A stretch of 64,000 bases of DNA, from NCBI GenBank assembly GCA_037179515.1, contig JAXCGZ010022671.1, forward strand, positions 56,001-120,000, in the 5' to 3' direction. Both the position numbers and the translations under genes were made by a program. A model generated the notes under the pieces. The model saw only the letters and a program-made list of their open reading frames with translations. It searched no databases and was not told the origin of the DNA. Source of the DNA: Halocaridina rubra (Eukaryota; Arthropoda; Malacostraca; Decapoda; Atyidae). This document shows, piece by piece, positions 1-9,779 of the stretch; within the stretch, counting starts at the first letter, position 1; every line of letters begins with the position of its first letter.

Positions 1-77
1 TTTGCTTGACCCACGAGCTTTACCATACACAATCCCTCACCTTGTTCGTGCCAGATGAATTCCTGTGAAGATGCCAC

Positions 78-866
78 TCTCAGAGCAGAAATCCAGATAT
101 CTCTGTCTCCTGGGATGCAACAGATAAAAAATAAAGCCACCAAGTCACTCCTTAACACCTTAATAACTAAGCACAACCTGTGCACAGACATTGGCTCCCC
201 CTCCACCTGGTGGTACAAAGCCACTGATCTTCAGCGTATCACCCTGCCTAAGAGCCTTCAACGTAGCACTGAGGTCAATATGTACCGTCTGAGACTCGGG
301 TACAAGTGCACCTGGTAAATAGTGGAGGATATCATCAGGGAATGCACCTTTTGCCTGGAAGCCTCACCACATCCACTGCTACATTACATCCTGGAATGTG
401 ATTCTTTTTCAGAAATTCGACAGAAAACTGGTGCCCCCGCAACATCTAGAACGAAGACCCAAATGCCCTTCATGTTGCTAGCTCCATCATCAGACTAGCA
501 ACAAATAACTACATGAACAGTCTACTAAATATTATCAGACAATACCCTCCACCAAGATAAACATGCAATAACTCTCTCTCACCCCCAAAACAGGAATTCA
601 TTTAAATTGTTTGATGTAAACTAATAATTCACAACTGAATACTTGTGCTCTCCGTTATCTTTACAGTATTGCACAACCTCACCTGTGGGTCAATTAGAAA
701 AGTCCGATCACCAACAATAACAAGATTTCACCCCACCTCCTCTCCAACAGGAAGCCCATTCGCCCGCAAGAGCGAATACCACATACACTCCAAAAATCTC
801 ACCCCACCTGCGGGCCACAAGGGAAGGTCCGCTCACCCTCAAGGGTGAACATCCAAGAAAAAACAA
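78..866 (+). mobile_element. 5'-truncated I/Jockey-type LINE fragment in gypsy LTR
   Basis: Plus-strand copy of the 3' end of the LINE family at 9511-16168. The first about 480 bases encode the end of ORF2: the region after RNase H and a C-terminal Cys/His finger of the form CTFC...H...H...C near 345-400. A frameshift follows near 450 (aacatctagaacgaagacc compared with the other copy). The 3' UTR ends in an A-rich tail (aagaaaaaacaaa) directly against LTR sequence resuming at aggtttgaaat. The empty LTR site is visible near 9050-9070. Confidence 0.8.
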
Positions 867-1355
867 AAGGTTTGAAATAAACTTAGACTGCTCAGGCGAG
901 ATGTTGCCTCTGGGAAGTTTGGGCACCAAAAGAGGACTCTTCATTGTCCCTCCTGGTGACGTCATCTGTAGGATATATTTCTAGAGCGGTAACTGGCTCT
1001 TATATCATTTAAGGACTACTTTAGTGGTGGTTCCTGGCAGGCAATTATAGCAGAGATGCAAGGGAGAGACAGTATTTTAGGTGCCACAAGTGGAAGCAAA
1101 TAAAATAAAACGAGATTAATAATGAAAAGTTAGGTTACTGGTAAACAATCTCTAGAACGTTCTTTGCTCGTAGGAGACGGAATTTAAGTACTCAAATAAT
1201 AAAGAAGCTACTGATATATCTAGACAGGCTAATGACATAACAGCAAGGTCAAATTTATAACAAAATTATCAGCAAGGACAATTTTTATAATAAGAAAATT
1301 GTAAACAAAACGTATCTGGTGAGTTCAGTGAAGAGGTGAAAAAGTAGGAGCAGCC

Positions 1356-1362
1356 TTTATAT
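1356..1362 (-). promoter_or_regulatory. Probable TATA box of gypsy LTR (U3)
   Basis: On the minus strand this reads ATATAAAGG, about 215 nt into the LTR from its TGTGACA end, where a retroelement core promoter is expected. The site is conserved at 16213-16219 in the other LTR and as a TATATAAAT version at 38765-38772 in copy 3. The transcription start would be about 30 nt downstream. Positional inference only. Confidence 0.5.
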
Positions 1363-1573
1363 CGGGACTCTGCTTCTACACGTACAAGAAGAGTAAATAA
1401 GGTATATTTAAAACTAGCTATAAGCTAAAATATAAATTGCAAATAATCATAATCTGCAAAAGTAAAGAAGTGGGAATTATTTTTTTTGTTAGAAAAATGA
1501 CAGTTAAGTTACTAAATTAATTAATAAGTTATCTAACAGCCTCTGGTGACTTTGAGCGAAACACTCTGTCACA

Positions 1574-2192
1574 AAAGCCCTTTCTAGAGAATATTGATTT
1601 AGCAAAATTCTACTACAGAAGGCGAAAAAAGAACAGAGGAAGTTACGGTGACTTCAGTTTTATTATGAGGGATGAGATATCCTTCTCATGGAAAAGAACA
1701 AATGAACAATAAGAATGGGATCCACCACTGGAAAATATCATGCTATTAGGAACAAAACATTAAATGACATGCAAAACATAAAAGAAATGTGATCAAATTC
1801 CAATTTCAAGAAAATTAAATCACAATTATATATCAGTGAAAATCAATATTTAAGTTTAAGAATGCTTCACATGCAAGAAGGCAATAATATAATATACAAA
1901 GAAAAAATACAGTATACGCAAATGTAAAATATGAACCAAGTCGTCATTAACATTGGTGATTGGATTTAAAGCAGTTTCAGCTATTCAACACTAAACTAAA
2001 ATGTTTCCGCCATGTTCTGGCTTTCAGAGTCCCACAAAGGGAAATATAAAACTACGATCAAAGAATTATTCTTCATCTTTTTCGTCTCCCATTAGGAATA
2101 TCATTTGTACGCTAAAATAAACAAGTACAGTACAGTATTAAAGACACAAATGATAAACATAAAAAATAAACAACACATCAGAGAAGTAATCT
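1574..2192 (-). other. 3' untranslated interior of gypsy copy 1
   Basis: About 620 bases between the RNase H stop and the left LTR. No ORF of note and no env-like coding. A purine run (AGAAAGGG on the minus strand, about 1579-1586) next to the LTR edge may be part of the polypurine tract. The homologous stretch in copy 3 is about 38969-39690. Confidence 0.6.
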
Positions 2193-3844
2193 TTAGTGAC
2201 TAGTCAAATTTAGGCTAACAGCACCAGCTTCATCATTTGAGGGTAACGACCATCGACTTAGTAGATCAGCAAGGTCATTGTCCTTGCCTTGAACATGTTG
2301 GGCAGTGAATTTGAAAAGATTCAGGTAAAGTGCCCACCCTTTCAGGCGAGGATTTAACTTGTCTGCAGTCTGTAAATATAGAGGTCGGTGGTCGGTTTTC
2401 AGTGTAAAATGTTGGCCATACAGATGGACTTCAAATTTCTTTATGGCCCAATATGCAGCTAGAGCTTCCTTCTCCATGGTGGAGTAATTTCACTCTGCAG
2501 GGCGAAGCCTGCGGCTTGCATATCACACTGGAGCTACTTCAGCTAAGTTGTCTGATCAGGCTTGCAAGAGCACGGCACCCAGGCCTTCGTCTGAGGCGTT
2601 GGTCTGCAAGATAAATGGAAAATCAGGGTTTACCAGTTGTAATACTGCTCACCCGCCAATGCTTCTTGGAGCTTGAAAAATGCTCTCTCCTCTTTATCTG
2701 TCCATTGGACAGGGGAGGTTTTACCTTGCTTCGAGGAGGTCATTTGCTGCAAAGGGACAGCGATAGTATTAAAGTGTGGAATGAACCGTTGGTAGTAGCT
2801 GACACTACCCAGGAATGATCTCAGTTGAGTGACAGTGGCAGGTTTCTCCATATCCTTAATAGCTGGTACCCTGTCATGTAAAGGGGACATAACTCCTTCT
2901 CCAACCACGTGGCCGAGATACTGCAATTGTGTGAAACCAATCTCACATTTGGAAGGCTTTAAATGAAGTCCATGCTTGTTCAGATGAGTGAGAACTCTGC
3001 GGAGAGCCTTGAGGTGCGATGACCAATCCTGAGAATGCACCAGGATGTCGTCTATAAAGCATTAAACATTGTTGAGATCCTGTAGTACTATCCCCATGAG
3101 TCTGCTGAAGCAGCCAGGGGCATTTACCATACCAAAAGGCATGACCCTGAACTGGTATAGACCATATCTTGTGGAAAAGGCTGTTAGAGGCTTGGTAGTC
3201 TCGCTCAGCGGGACTTGCCAAAATCCACTGGCCAGATCCAACTTGGACGGGTAACGGGCTTGGGAGAGCAATGAGAAAATATGCTCGGCGTCAGCAATGG
3301 GCTCTACATCAAAGATGGTACGGGAGTTAATCTTACGACAGTAAAAGCAGAACCTGTGACTGCCATCTCGCTTACGCACTGCCAGTAACGGCGAATACCA
3401 AGGCGAAATGCTCTTTTCAACTATTTCGAGGCGGACCCAAGTGTCAAGATCTTCCTTCAGCCGTACGGACAGCTGGTGGGAAAGACCATAGGAATGCCGA
3501 AATGGCTCTGGGTCAGTCAATCTGACATGATGCTCAAGGGTAGCGGTAATGCCTGGGAGGTCATTGAAGACGTTCTCATAGTCCTCTAATAGCTTGTTCA
3601 GCTGTTCCTGTTGACTTGGTTGCAGTCTGGCGTTAATAATGCAATTACTCACACTTTCCTTTCGGTGTGTGGCAATGGCAGGATCTTTACCATCATCAAA
3701 CGCTAAGCTTTTGTCTTCAATTGCAAGGGTGGTGGTAGTGGCCAGAGGGGCTTCTTCCGAAAAACTCCACTCCCGTAAGTCTGTCTCCACTGCAATGGTG
3801 GAGTATTCCAATATAATAGGTAAGGGGTGGCTATAATGGAGCAC
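2193..3844 (-). pseudogene. Gypsy reverse transcriptase-RNase H, disrupted
   Basis: RT region (3844 to about 2640) shows a gypsy start with VFNDLPG, a palm segment SKLDLASGFWQVPL, then MPFGMVNAPG and the catalytic FIDDIL box. A TAA codon at 3059-3061, four codons before FIDDIL, interrupts the frame; copy 3 has a sense codon there. The thumb segment with RSFLGSVSYYQRFIP follows in the same frame. A one-base deletion near 2645-2652 relative to copy 3 shifts the frame into RNase H, which retains ASDEGLGAV, the E of MEKEALAAYWAIKKFE, KTDHRPL and NDLADLLSRW as likely catalytic positions. It would copy element RNA into DNA and remove the RNA strand in the particle. It lies downstream of integrase, unlike standard gypsy. 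Confidence 0.88.
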
Positions 3845-4285
3845 CTGTGTTGCTGCAGCCTCGGAGGTTCAGTTGATGCTGAGGGCATCTATAGGGGTTG
3901 CTGAGAGTGCCAGCGCAGGATCCCTGTGGGCCTCCGGGTCCTCACAATAAAGCTTCAGCTGGTTAATGTGGTATTTCCGGTTATTGCCATCAACATTTAG
4001 CACATAATTGTCAGGGGTCACCCGGTGTACCACAGTGTACGGTCCTATCTAGCGTAGCATTAGCTTGCGGGTATCTGTTGGAAGAAGTAACAGAGCTCGA
4101 TCTCCGGGTGTCAGGGCACGGCGCCTGTCACGCTTGTCAAAGAGGAGCTTTGCAGTCTGCTGGTGACCCATAATGGCTAATTGTGCAGTTTTCCAAGCCT
4201 TTTTGAGGTGAGACGAAAACTTCAAAATATACTCATGGACGTCCCTATCGTCATCTTCGATGGTAGGTGAATCCCAACATTCTGC
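3845..4285 (-). pseudogene. Gypsy integrase C-terminal region and IN-RT linker
   Basis: Minus-strand translation gives the post-core integrase segment (KAWKTAQLAI, LLFDKR, TPGDRALLLLPTD, KLMLR), matching copy 3 at 41441-41782, which preserves WKGPY, the GPY/F module of gypsy-type integrases. Here the stretch has stops just after KLMLR. It runs directly into the N-terminal part of RT, so IN and RT are contiguous in this order without any LTR or foreign sequence between them. Confidence 0.75.
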
Positions 4286-4800
4286 CTAGAATTCCACTAT
4301 GCCTCTGACCTTATGACCATAAATTAGCCCGAAAGGCGAGTATCCAGTAGTGTCGTGGGGCGTGTCTCTGAAGGAGAAAAGTGCAGCTGGGATGTACTTG
4401 TCCCACTGCCTAGGTATATCTATCACTAGCTTGCGCAAACATCGCTTCAATGTCCCGTTATAGCGTTCGCATGCTCCATTTGATTGGGCATGATAGACAC
4501 TCGTACGAATGTGCTTCATTTCTAAAAGGTTACAGAAAGCCTCAAAGTGCCTACTTGTAAACTGACTTCCATTGTCAGAAGTGACCTGCTCAGGAAAGCC
4601 AACCCTGGAGCAGATTTCAAATATGGCATGAGCGACTGCTTCAGTTGTGATAGAAGACAGTGGCACTGCATCTGGGTACCTTGTTGACAGGTCAACATAT
4701 ACCAGGAGGAACTGTTTCCCCGTGGACGAAGCTGGATTAATAGGACCTAATATATCAATAGTGACCTTGGAAAAGGCTCCATTGAGAGATTAGTTATCCC
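4286..4800 (-). pseudogene. Gypsy integrase catalytic core
   Basis: Retroviral-type integrase core (DDE). Visible catalytic residues: D in YVDLSTRYPDA (about 4665-4700), D in TSDNGSQFTS, and E in GACERYNGTLK. It inserts the element cDNA into chromosomes. A one-base deletion near 4772 relative to copy 3 (ggaaaagg against ggaaaatgg) separates it from the zinc-binding part, which is in the gag-protease frame. Confidence 0.85.
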
Positions 4801-6186
4801 CATGGGAACTTTCGGTACCGGTGCCATTGAGGTGGATTGACAGACAGGGCAGGAGCCTACATATCTGTCTACCTCGGCGTACATGTTTGGCCATGCAAAA
4901 GCCTTCTGAAGGATGTGCCGAGTTTTTGCTTTGCCTCTGTGTCCACTCAGAGGTAAATGGTGTGCCACATACATAGCCTGGCGGCCTCCTCCTCTCACTG
5001 TGAAGGTCTTTCCCTCGGTGGCCTGCTGCATCCAGCGTTTGAGGCTGGGGCAGTCTTGCTGCAATTTGGCAAAGTCTGGACGGGACTTCAATGGCTCTAG
5101 AAGTGCATCATCTGGTAAAGGATTGGGAAACTTTCCGCGTTCCACATTACGTGTACTGACTGCAGCAGACTCAACGGAGTCAGTCGGAGAATCGTCCAAA
5201 TTCTTGGCATCGAGGCCAGGAGTTGCTGCTGAAATGGCTTCATGTGACTTCCCCCGAGGGAAGTTATGATAGAGGTCGGCCAGGACAGTAGGAACTAGGT
5301 TCAGTGCACGACCCATCAAGACAGGGTACATAAGCCTAATCATTGCCACAGCTGGGGCTTTTCCCTTGTAGTATTTACAATCCAAGTTAATGACACAGCA
5401 GCGTCGTATTTGGGGTGTTCCTTCAGCAACCTGCACACGAACGACTTTGCTGGTAAAATCTTCATCCCTGACGAATCTCTCATCATCAAGTATGCCATTG
5501 GCCCCTGTGTCAAGGGCTATCTCAGCTTCCACACCATTTATGGTTTCTAGGCATTTTGGGATCATTTCCAGATCATCATGTTCAATGAATTCCACATTGG
5601 CAAGTTTGTGTGGTGGTTCCTCGGCGTCCCTTTCTGGCCTTGTTTCCACAACATGGGCTGAGTGAGTGGCCAGATGGCTATGTGGGCCGCCACTGTGTGA
5701 GGGAGAGAGGTGGCTCTTATAGTTTGGCTGAAAACCCTGGGAAGGTGGAGCAGAGTAATGGCCTTTGCCTCTGAACTGCTGAGGCTTAGGTCTTACTGGG
5801 TGATCCTTCTTGAGTGTGGGTGCATGGCCGTAATAAGGCTTAGGAGTGTGAGGAGGATGAACTGGACGATTGAAGTTCTGCAAGGGGCTCTTGTGCTTCC
5901 TGTTCCTGTAATCTCTATTTCCGGATAAAGGACTACTGTCTGGGGCTCCCGCTCGAAGCCGAGCAAGCGCAAGCTTATGTTCACGTTGTGCATGTGCCTC
6001 ATCACTTGCTCCTTTCTCCAGCTTATCTCGGCGTTCAACCATCTTCTCATGAGCCCATTCGAAGAGCTTCTGTCTTGGGGAAAAACTGCATCTCTCACCC
6101 ATAGCAATCATCATGTCCAGGTAACGCTCCTCATCGAATGTTTTGATGGTTTCCATGTTTGTTTCCTGTGACTGCCTGGTTTCCAT
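4747..6186 (-). CDS. Gag-protease-integrase N-terminus ORF of gypsy copy 1 (479 aa, internally deleted)
   Basis: One open frame. Residues 1-90 are a charged gag start; about 90-185 is a basic, Pro/His-rich stretch. The retropepsin active site is ALDTGANG at about 225-232, followed by PVLMGRAL. The end holds the integrase zinc finger (H...H...C-P-V-C, about 425-455). Two deletions are visible against copies 2 and 3. The middle of gag is missing after LRAGAPDSS: copy 2 has several hundred extra bases. About 35 residues upstream of MYVAHHLPL are also absent; copy 3 has them at about 42660-42770. The frame ends early because of the base lost near 4772. Confidence 0.82.
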   Translation of the reverse strand: METRQSQETNMETIKTFDEERYLDMMIAMGERCSFSPRQKLFEWAHEKMVERRDKLEKGASDEAHAQREHKLALARLRAGAPDSSPLSGNRDYRNRKHKSPLQNFNRPVHPPHTPKPYYGHAPTLKKDHPVRPKPQQFRGKGHYSAPPSQGFQPNYKSHLSPSHSGGPHSHLATHSAHVVETRPERDAEEPPHKLANVEFIEHDDLEMIPKCLETINGVEAEIALDTGANGILDDERFVRDEDFTSKVVRVQVAEGTPQIRRCCVINLDCKYYKGKAPAVAMIRLMYPVLMGRALNLVPTVLADLYHNFPRGKSHEAISAATPGLDAKNLDDSPTDSVESAAVSTRNVERGKFPNPLPDDALLEPLKSRPDFAKLQQDCPSLKRWMQQATEGKTFTVRGGGRQAMYVAHHLPLSGHRGKAKTRHILQKAFAWPNMYAEVDRYVGSCPVCQSTSMAPVPKVPMGITNLSMEPFPRSLLIY

Positions 6187-6372
6187 GGTGGTTTCCTAAA
6201 CAGTCAATAACGAAGTACCAAAACAACCACAAAAAAAACAAATCTCTACAATCGTAGAAAAAAAATGAAAGAACCACACAACACCAAGGAGAGAAAAAAA
6301 AATTCAACACCACAGTTCAAACTTAAACGTAAAAGTGATCTCAAAACCTCACCATAAAAGTGACTCAAAATA

Positions 6373-6785
6373 CAATCAAGTGCAACAGCAGCAAAATGTT
6401 GCAAAACAGTTCATGAAACACTGGTAATACAGAATGGCAGTCGTGCCTGCTTAACAGCAATATGTGGTAGTACCTGCGGTTATGGTGCAAATGAAAGGAA
6501 TGAGCAACACAATCAAGTGCAACAGCAACAAAATGTTGCAAAACAGTGCTTGAAACACTGGTAATACAGAAATGGCAGTCGTGCCTGCGTAACAGCAATA
6601 TGTGGCAGTACCTGCGGTTATCGTGCAAATGAAAGGAATGAGCAACACAATCAAGTGCAACAGCAACAAAATATTGCAAAACGGTGCATGAAGCACTGGT
6701 AATACAGAATGGCAGTCGTGCCTGCTTAACAGTAATTCGTGGCAGTTCCTGCAGTTATGGTGCAAATGAAAGGAATGAGCAACAA
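6373..6785. repeat. Leader tandem repeat, 3 x 137-138 bp
   Basis: Units start at about 6373, 6510 and 6648, each beginning caatcaagtgcaacagc and ending with a gaatgagcaaca motif. Copies 2 and 3 of the same gypsy carry only one equivalent unit (near 19937 and 43740), so the expansion is specific to copy 1. Confidence 0.85.
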
Positions 6786-6824
6786 CGAATTTTACCGACT
6801 AGCACTCAGTGCCAGAGAGTACAA

Positions 6825-6985
6825 CAAGTACAGTATAGCGATCGTGCCTGCGTATGAGCGCGCATATGGCAGTACCCACAAATAAAATGTCGTAAGTAAT
6901 ACAAACAAGTACAGTATAGCGGTCGTGCCTGCGTATGAGCGCGTATATGGCAGTACCCACAAATAAAATGTCGTAAGTAAAATTC
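6825..6985. repeat. Leader tandem repeat, 2 x 80 bp
   Basis: Two units 80 bases apart begin with caagtacagtatagcg and contain gatcgtgcctgcgtatgagc (second unit ggtcgtgcct...). Copy 3 has one unit around 43890-43970. Confidence 0.85.
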
Positions 6986-7644
6986 TGGAGTGTTGCCAAA
7001 AGGCACAGATCCTATGCAAAATACACCAATTTAAGCTAACGGCTTACTAGGCAACCAGATTACACATGTCTACTGGTAATGAGAAAATTCATTTTCAAGT
7101 GACAACGCAGACACATGAAGGGGTTAGCCTAGGCTCGATATATGACACCAAAGTCTTTCTTCCCTATCTATGAGCAGTCAATGCTTGAATATAAAACACA
7201 ATTATAAGCAAAATACTTTATATGCTTTCTCCCAATTCCTAAATCCCAAGGAAATATAAACAATTCCTAACAAGTATCACCCTTTTGCGGATATATAAAA
7301 CACGAATGCTTTAAACTCAATCTTATCACGCAAATAAAGGAAATTTTAAATAACACGTCTTCTCGTCATGCAAAATTTCTTATTTCTGTTACCCCATAAT
7401 CTCATGTAGATTTCCTGAAATTTTGTTTACCACATGGGAAACAAGAAAATATTAGTTACCCTAAGTAATATTGAAAATAAAAAAAAATTTCTGATCTACA
7501 ACGTCTCTTATCTAACGCGAAAATTTTCGTGTGCAGCCTAAGATTCATTCATTTCAGTAATCGAGCCAATGGTAATCGGGTTTCATGTGCAAGGTTAAAA
7601 AGGAAAATAAAAATAAATTTATCAAAATCAGTCTGTCTGTTCGG

Positions 7645-7662
7645 GTCCCTGTTCGGGCGCCA
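7645..7662 (-). promoter_or_regulatory. Primer-binding site, tRNA-Lys type
   Basis: The minus strand reads TGGCGCCCGAACAGGGAC, an 18-base sequence identical to the classical tRNA-Lys3 primer-binding site. It lies four bases inside the right LTR boundary, where minus-strand DNA synthesis would be primed. Copy 3 has the same site with two C-to-T type changes (44617-44634). Confidence 0.9.
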
Positions 7663-7666
7663 ATCT

Positions 7667-9510
7667 TGTTGGGTTGGGATGGTAGAGTGTTGTTAAGATT
7701 CTGTTTTACTAAGGGGACTCAAAGTACTGAGCTCGGTTACGAGCTCACAAACAGACAGGACAGATATTTGTACTTGAACACCCCATCTGTTTTACCATTA
7801 GTCGGTTAAATGAAACTCAGGATTCAACTTTCTTTTAATATTGGAAATGCAATGACATTAAAAGTATTGAATTAAATTTTCTAATTAAATTTTATGAAAT
7901 GCTGCCTCGAATCCCGGAGGTGGTGAGCACGAGTTCGTTTCCCGGCACCACGGACGTATGCCAAGACTTTGGCCTCAACTCGACGATTACCTCTGTCACA
8001 CAGGCAGAGTAGAATAGACGACACTGCAATTGCAGAAACAGAAATGACACACTGTTAATAATGGGAAACTGAAAGCATGAACACACATATAATGAGTTTC
8101 CAATATTATTCTACTGGATGAAAATATATTGGTTATTCACAGCTAACCAGAAATATTTATGCTACCATAATAGCATGCAAACCATTAATTCTTTACTGGT
8201 ATTAAAGGAAAACAGTTTATGCACAATAAATGAAGAATAAGCAAGACAAATACAGTACTGTATGTATTCCTTAAATTGTGGGCAACCAGAAAAGTTGCAA
8301 TGCTTATTATTGATTTGCAATTAATATGGTAAAACACTCTATTTAGGATAAAGGAACAATCTACGAGATAAATACAGTATTCATTCACTTTTAGTTATCA
8401 AGAACTGTTTGCAATGAAAAAAAAAGGGTGCAAAACCACCTTTTGAAGTATTTGCAACTTATATCTCAAAACACTTTATTCCCAACATATGAAGAATTAG
8501 CAAGATAAATACAGTATGCATTCATTAGATTGTGGTTAACTGGAAATATTTGCAAAGCCAACAGGGTAAAATTACCTTTTAATTATTTGCTGTTTATAGC
8601 ATAAAACACTTTAGTTAAATGATTAATTATTTGCAATTTATATAGCAAATAGCTTTATTGACGAGTTTTTGACATAAAACACTTTATTTACGATGATAGA
8701 ACGAGGTGAAATGAAATTAGAATTTATTAGGAAATGGGATAGCTTTTTATGGGCTCATAACCAGTCTTCAGAGGATGAGATTTTTGTTTATCACATTCAA
8801 AGAAAAGAAACTTCTTAGCAATGTATATCAGCTGTAATTTCCAGGTTAAGGAATTAACTTTGGCAAGTGAGATTCCAGTTAGGTAATCTACAAAATTTTG
8901 TTTGTACAGGAATGGAATCTGACAAAAAAAATTTGTAAGATTTAGCCAGTAACGAATGTAACTAATTCTCGAAAAACCAATTTGCTTGACCCACGAGCTT
9001 TACCATGCACTATCCCTCACCTTGTTCGTGCCAGATTAATTCCTGTAAAGATGCCACGTAAATAAGGTTTGAAATAAACTTAGACTGCTCAGGCGAGATG
9101 GTGCCTCTGGGAAGTTTGGGCGCTAAAAGAGGACGCTTCATTGTCCCTCCTGGTGACGTCATCTGTAGGATACATTTCTAGAGCAGTAACTGGCTCTCAT
9201 ATCGCTTAAGGCCTACTTTAGTGGTGGTCTCTGGCAGGCAATTATAGCAGAGATACAAGGGAGAGACAGTATTTTAGGTGCAACAAGTGGAAGACAATAA
9301 AATGCAACGAGAATAATAATGAAAAGTTAGGTTACTGTTAAACAATCTCTAGAACGTTCTTTGCTCGTAGGAGACGGAATTTAAGTACTCATATAATAAA
9401 GAAGCTACTGATATATCTAGACAGGCTAATGACATAACAGCAAGGTCAAATTTATAACAAAATTATCAGCAAGGACAATTTTTATAATAAGAAAATTGTA
9501 AACAAAACGT
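7667..9510 (-). repeat. Right (5') LTR of gypsy copy 1, first part
   Basis: The LTR starts at the TG next to the PBS and continues to 9510, where a LINE interrupts it; it resumes at 16169. It is homologous to 1-1573, 21359-22795, 36494-38968 and 44642-48255. The combined LTR is about 2.1 kb, long for gypsy. Apparent ORFs inside are short and not conserved. Confidence 0.88.
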
Positions 9511-9779
9511 GATGTTTTTTTTTTTCTTGGATGTTCACCCTTGAGGGTGAGTGGACCTTCCCTTGTGGCCCACAGGTGGGGTGAGATTTTTTGGAGTGTA
9601 CGTAGTATTCGCTCTTGCAGGCGAATGGACTTTCCTATTGGTGAGGAGGTGGGATGAAATCTTGTTATTGTTGGTGATCAGAATTTCCTAATTGGCCCGC
9701 AGTTGAGGTTGTGCAAAACTGCAAAGATAATGGAGAGCATAAGTATTCAGTTGTGAATTATTAGTTTGCATCAAACAAT

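Larger units (their letters stand above)
1..1573 (-). repeat. Left (3') LTR of gypsy copy 1, truncated by window edge, with nested LINE
   Basis: Bases 1-77 match 8981 onward and 868-1573 match 9060-9510 plus 16169-16431, so this is the second LTR of the same element. The LTR terminus is TGT...ACA; the ACA end is at 1573. Part of the LTR lies left of base 1. A LINE fragment occupies 78-866. Visible differences between the two LTRs over 881-1313 number about 15-20, suggesting a moderately old insertion. Confidence 0.85.
6187..7644 (-). other. Untranslated leader of gypsy copy 1
   Basis: About 1.46 kb between the PBS and gag with no convincing coding sequence. Short ORFs here arise from tandem repeats. 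The stretch 7020-7640 is AT-rich and matches the copy 3 leader at 44030-44600. Such a leader would hold packaging and dimerisation signals, which I cannot localise. Confidence 0.6.

Noticed and set aside
1574..2192. An envelope gene after RNase H in gypsy copy 1
   Set aside because: About 620 bases without a signal-peptide, transmembrane or long ORF; the same in copy 3.
6365..7019. Repetitive Leu/His-rich minus-strand ORFs in the gypsy leader
   Set aside because: Arise from the leader tandem repeats; the single-unit leaders of copies 2 and 3 do not keep the frame.
7667..8400. Short ORFs in the gypsy LTR as accessory genes
   Set aside because: The corresponding frames in the LTRs at 21359, 36494 and 44642 are shifted or stopped.
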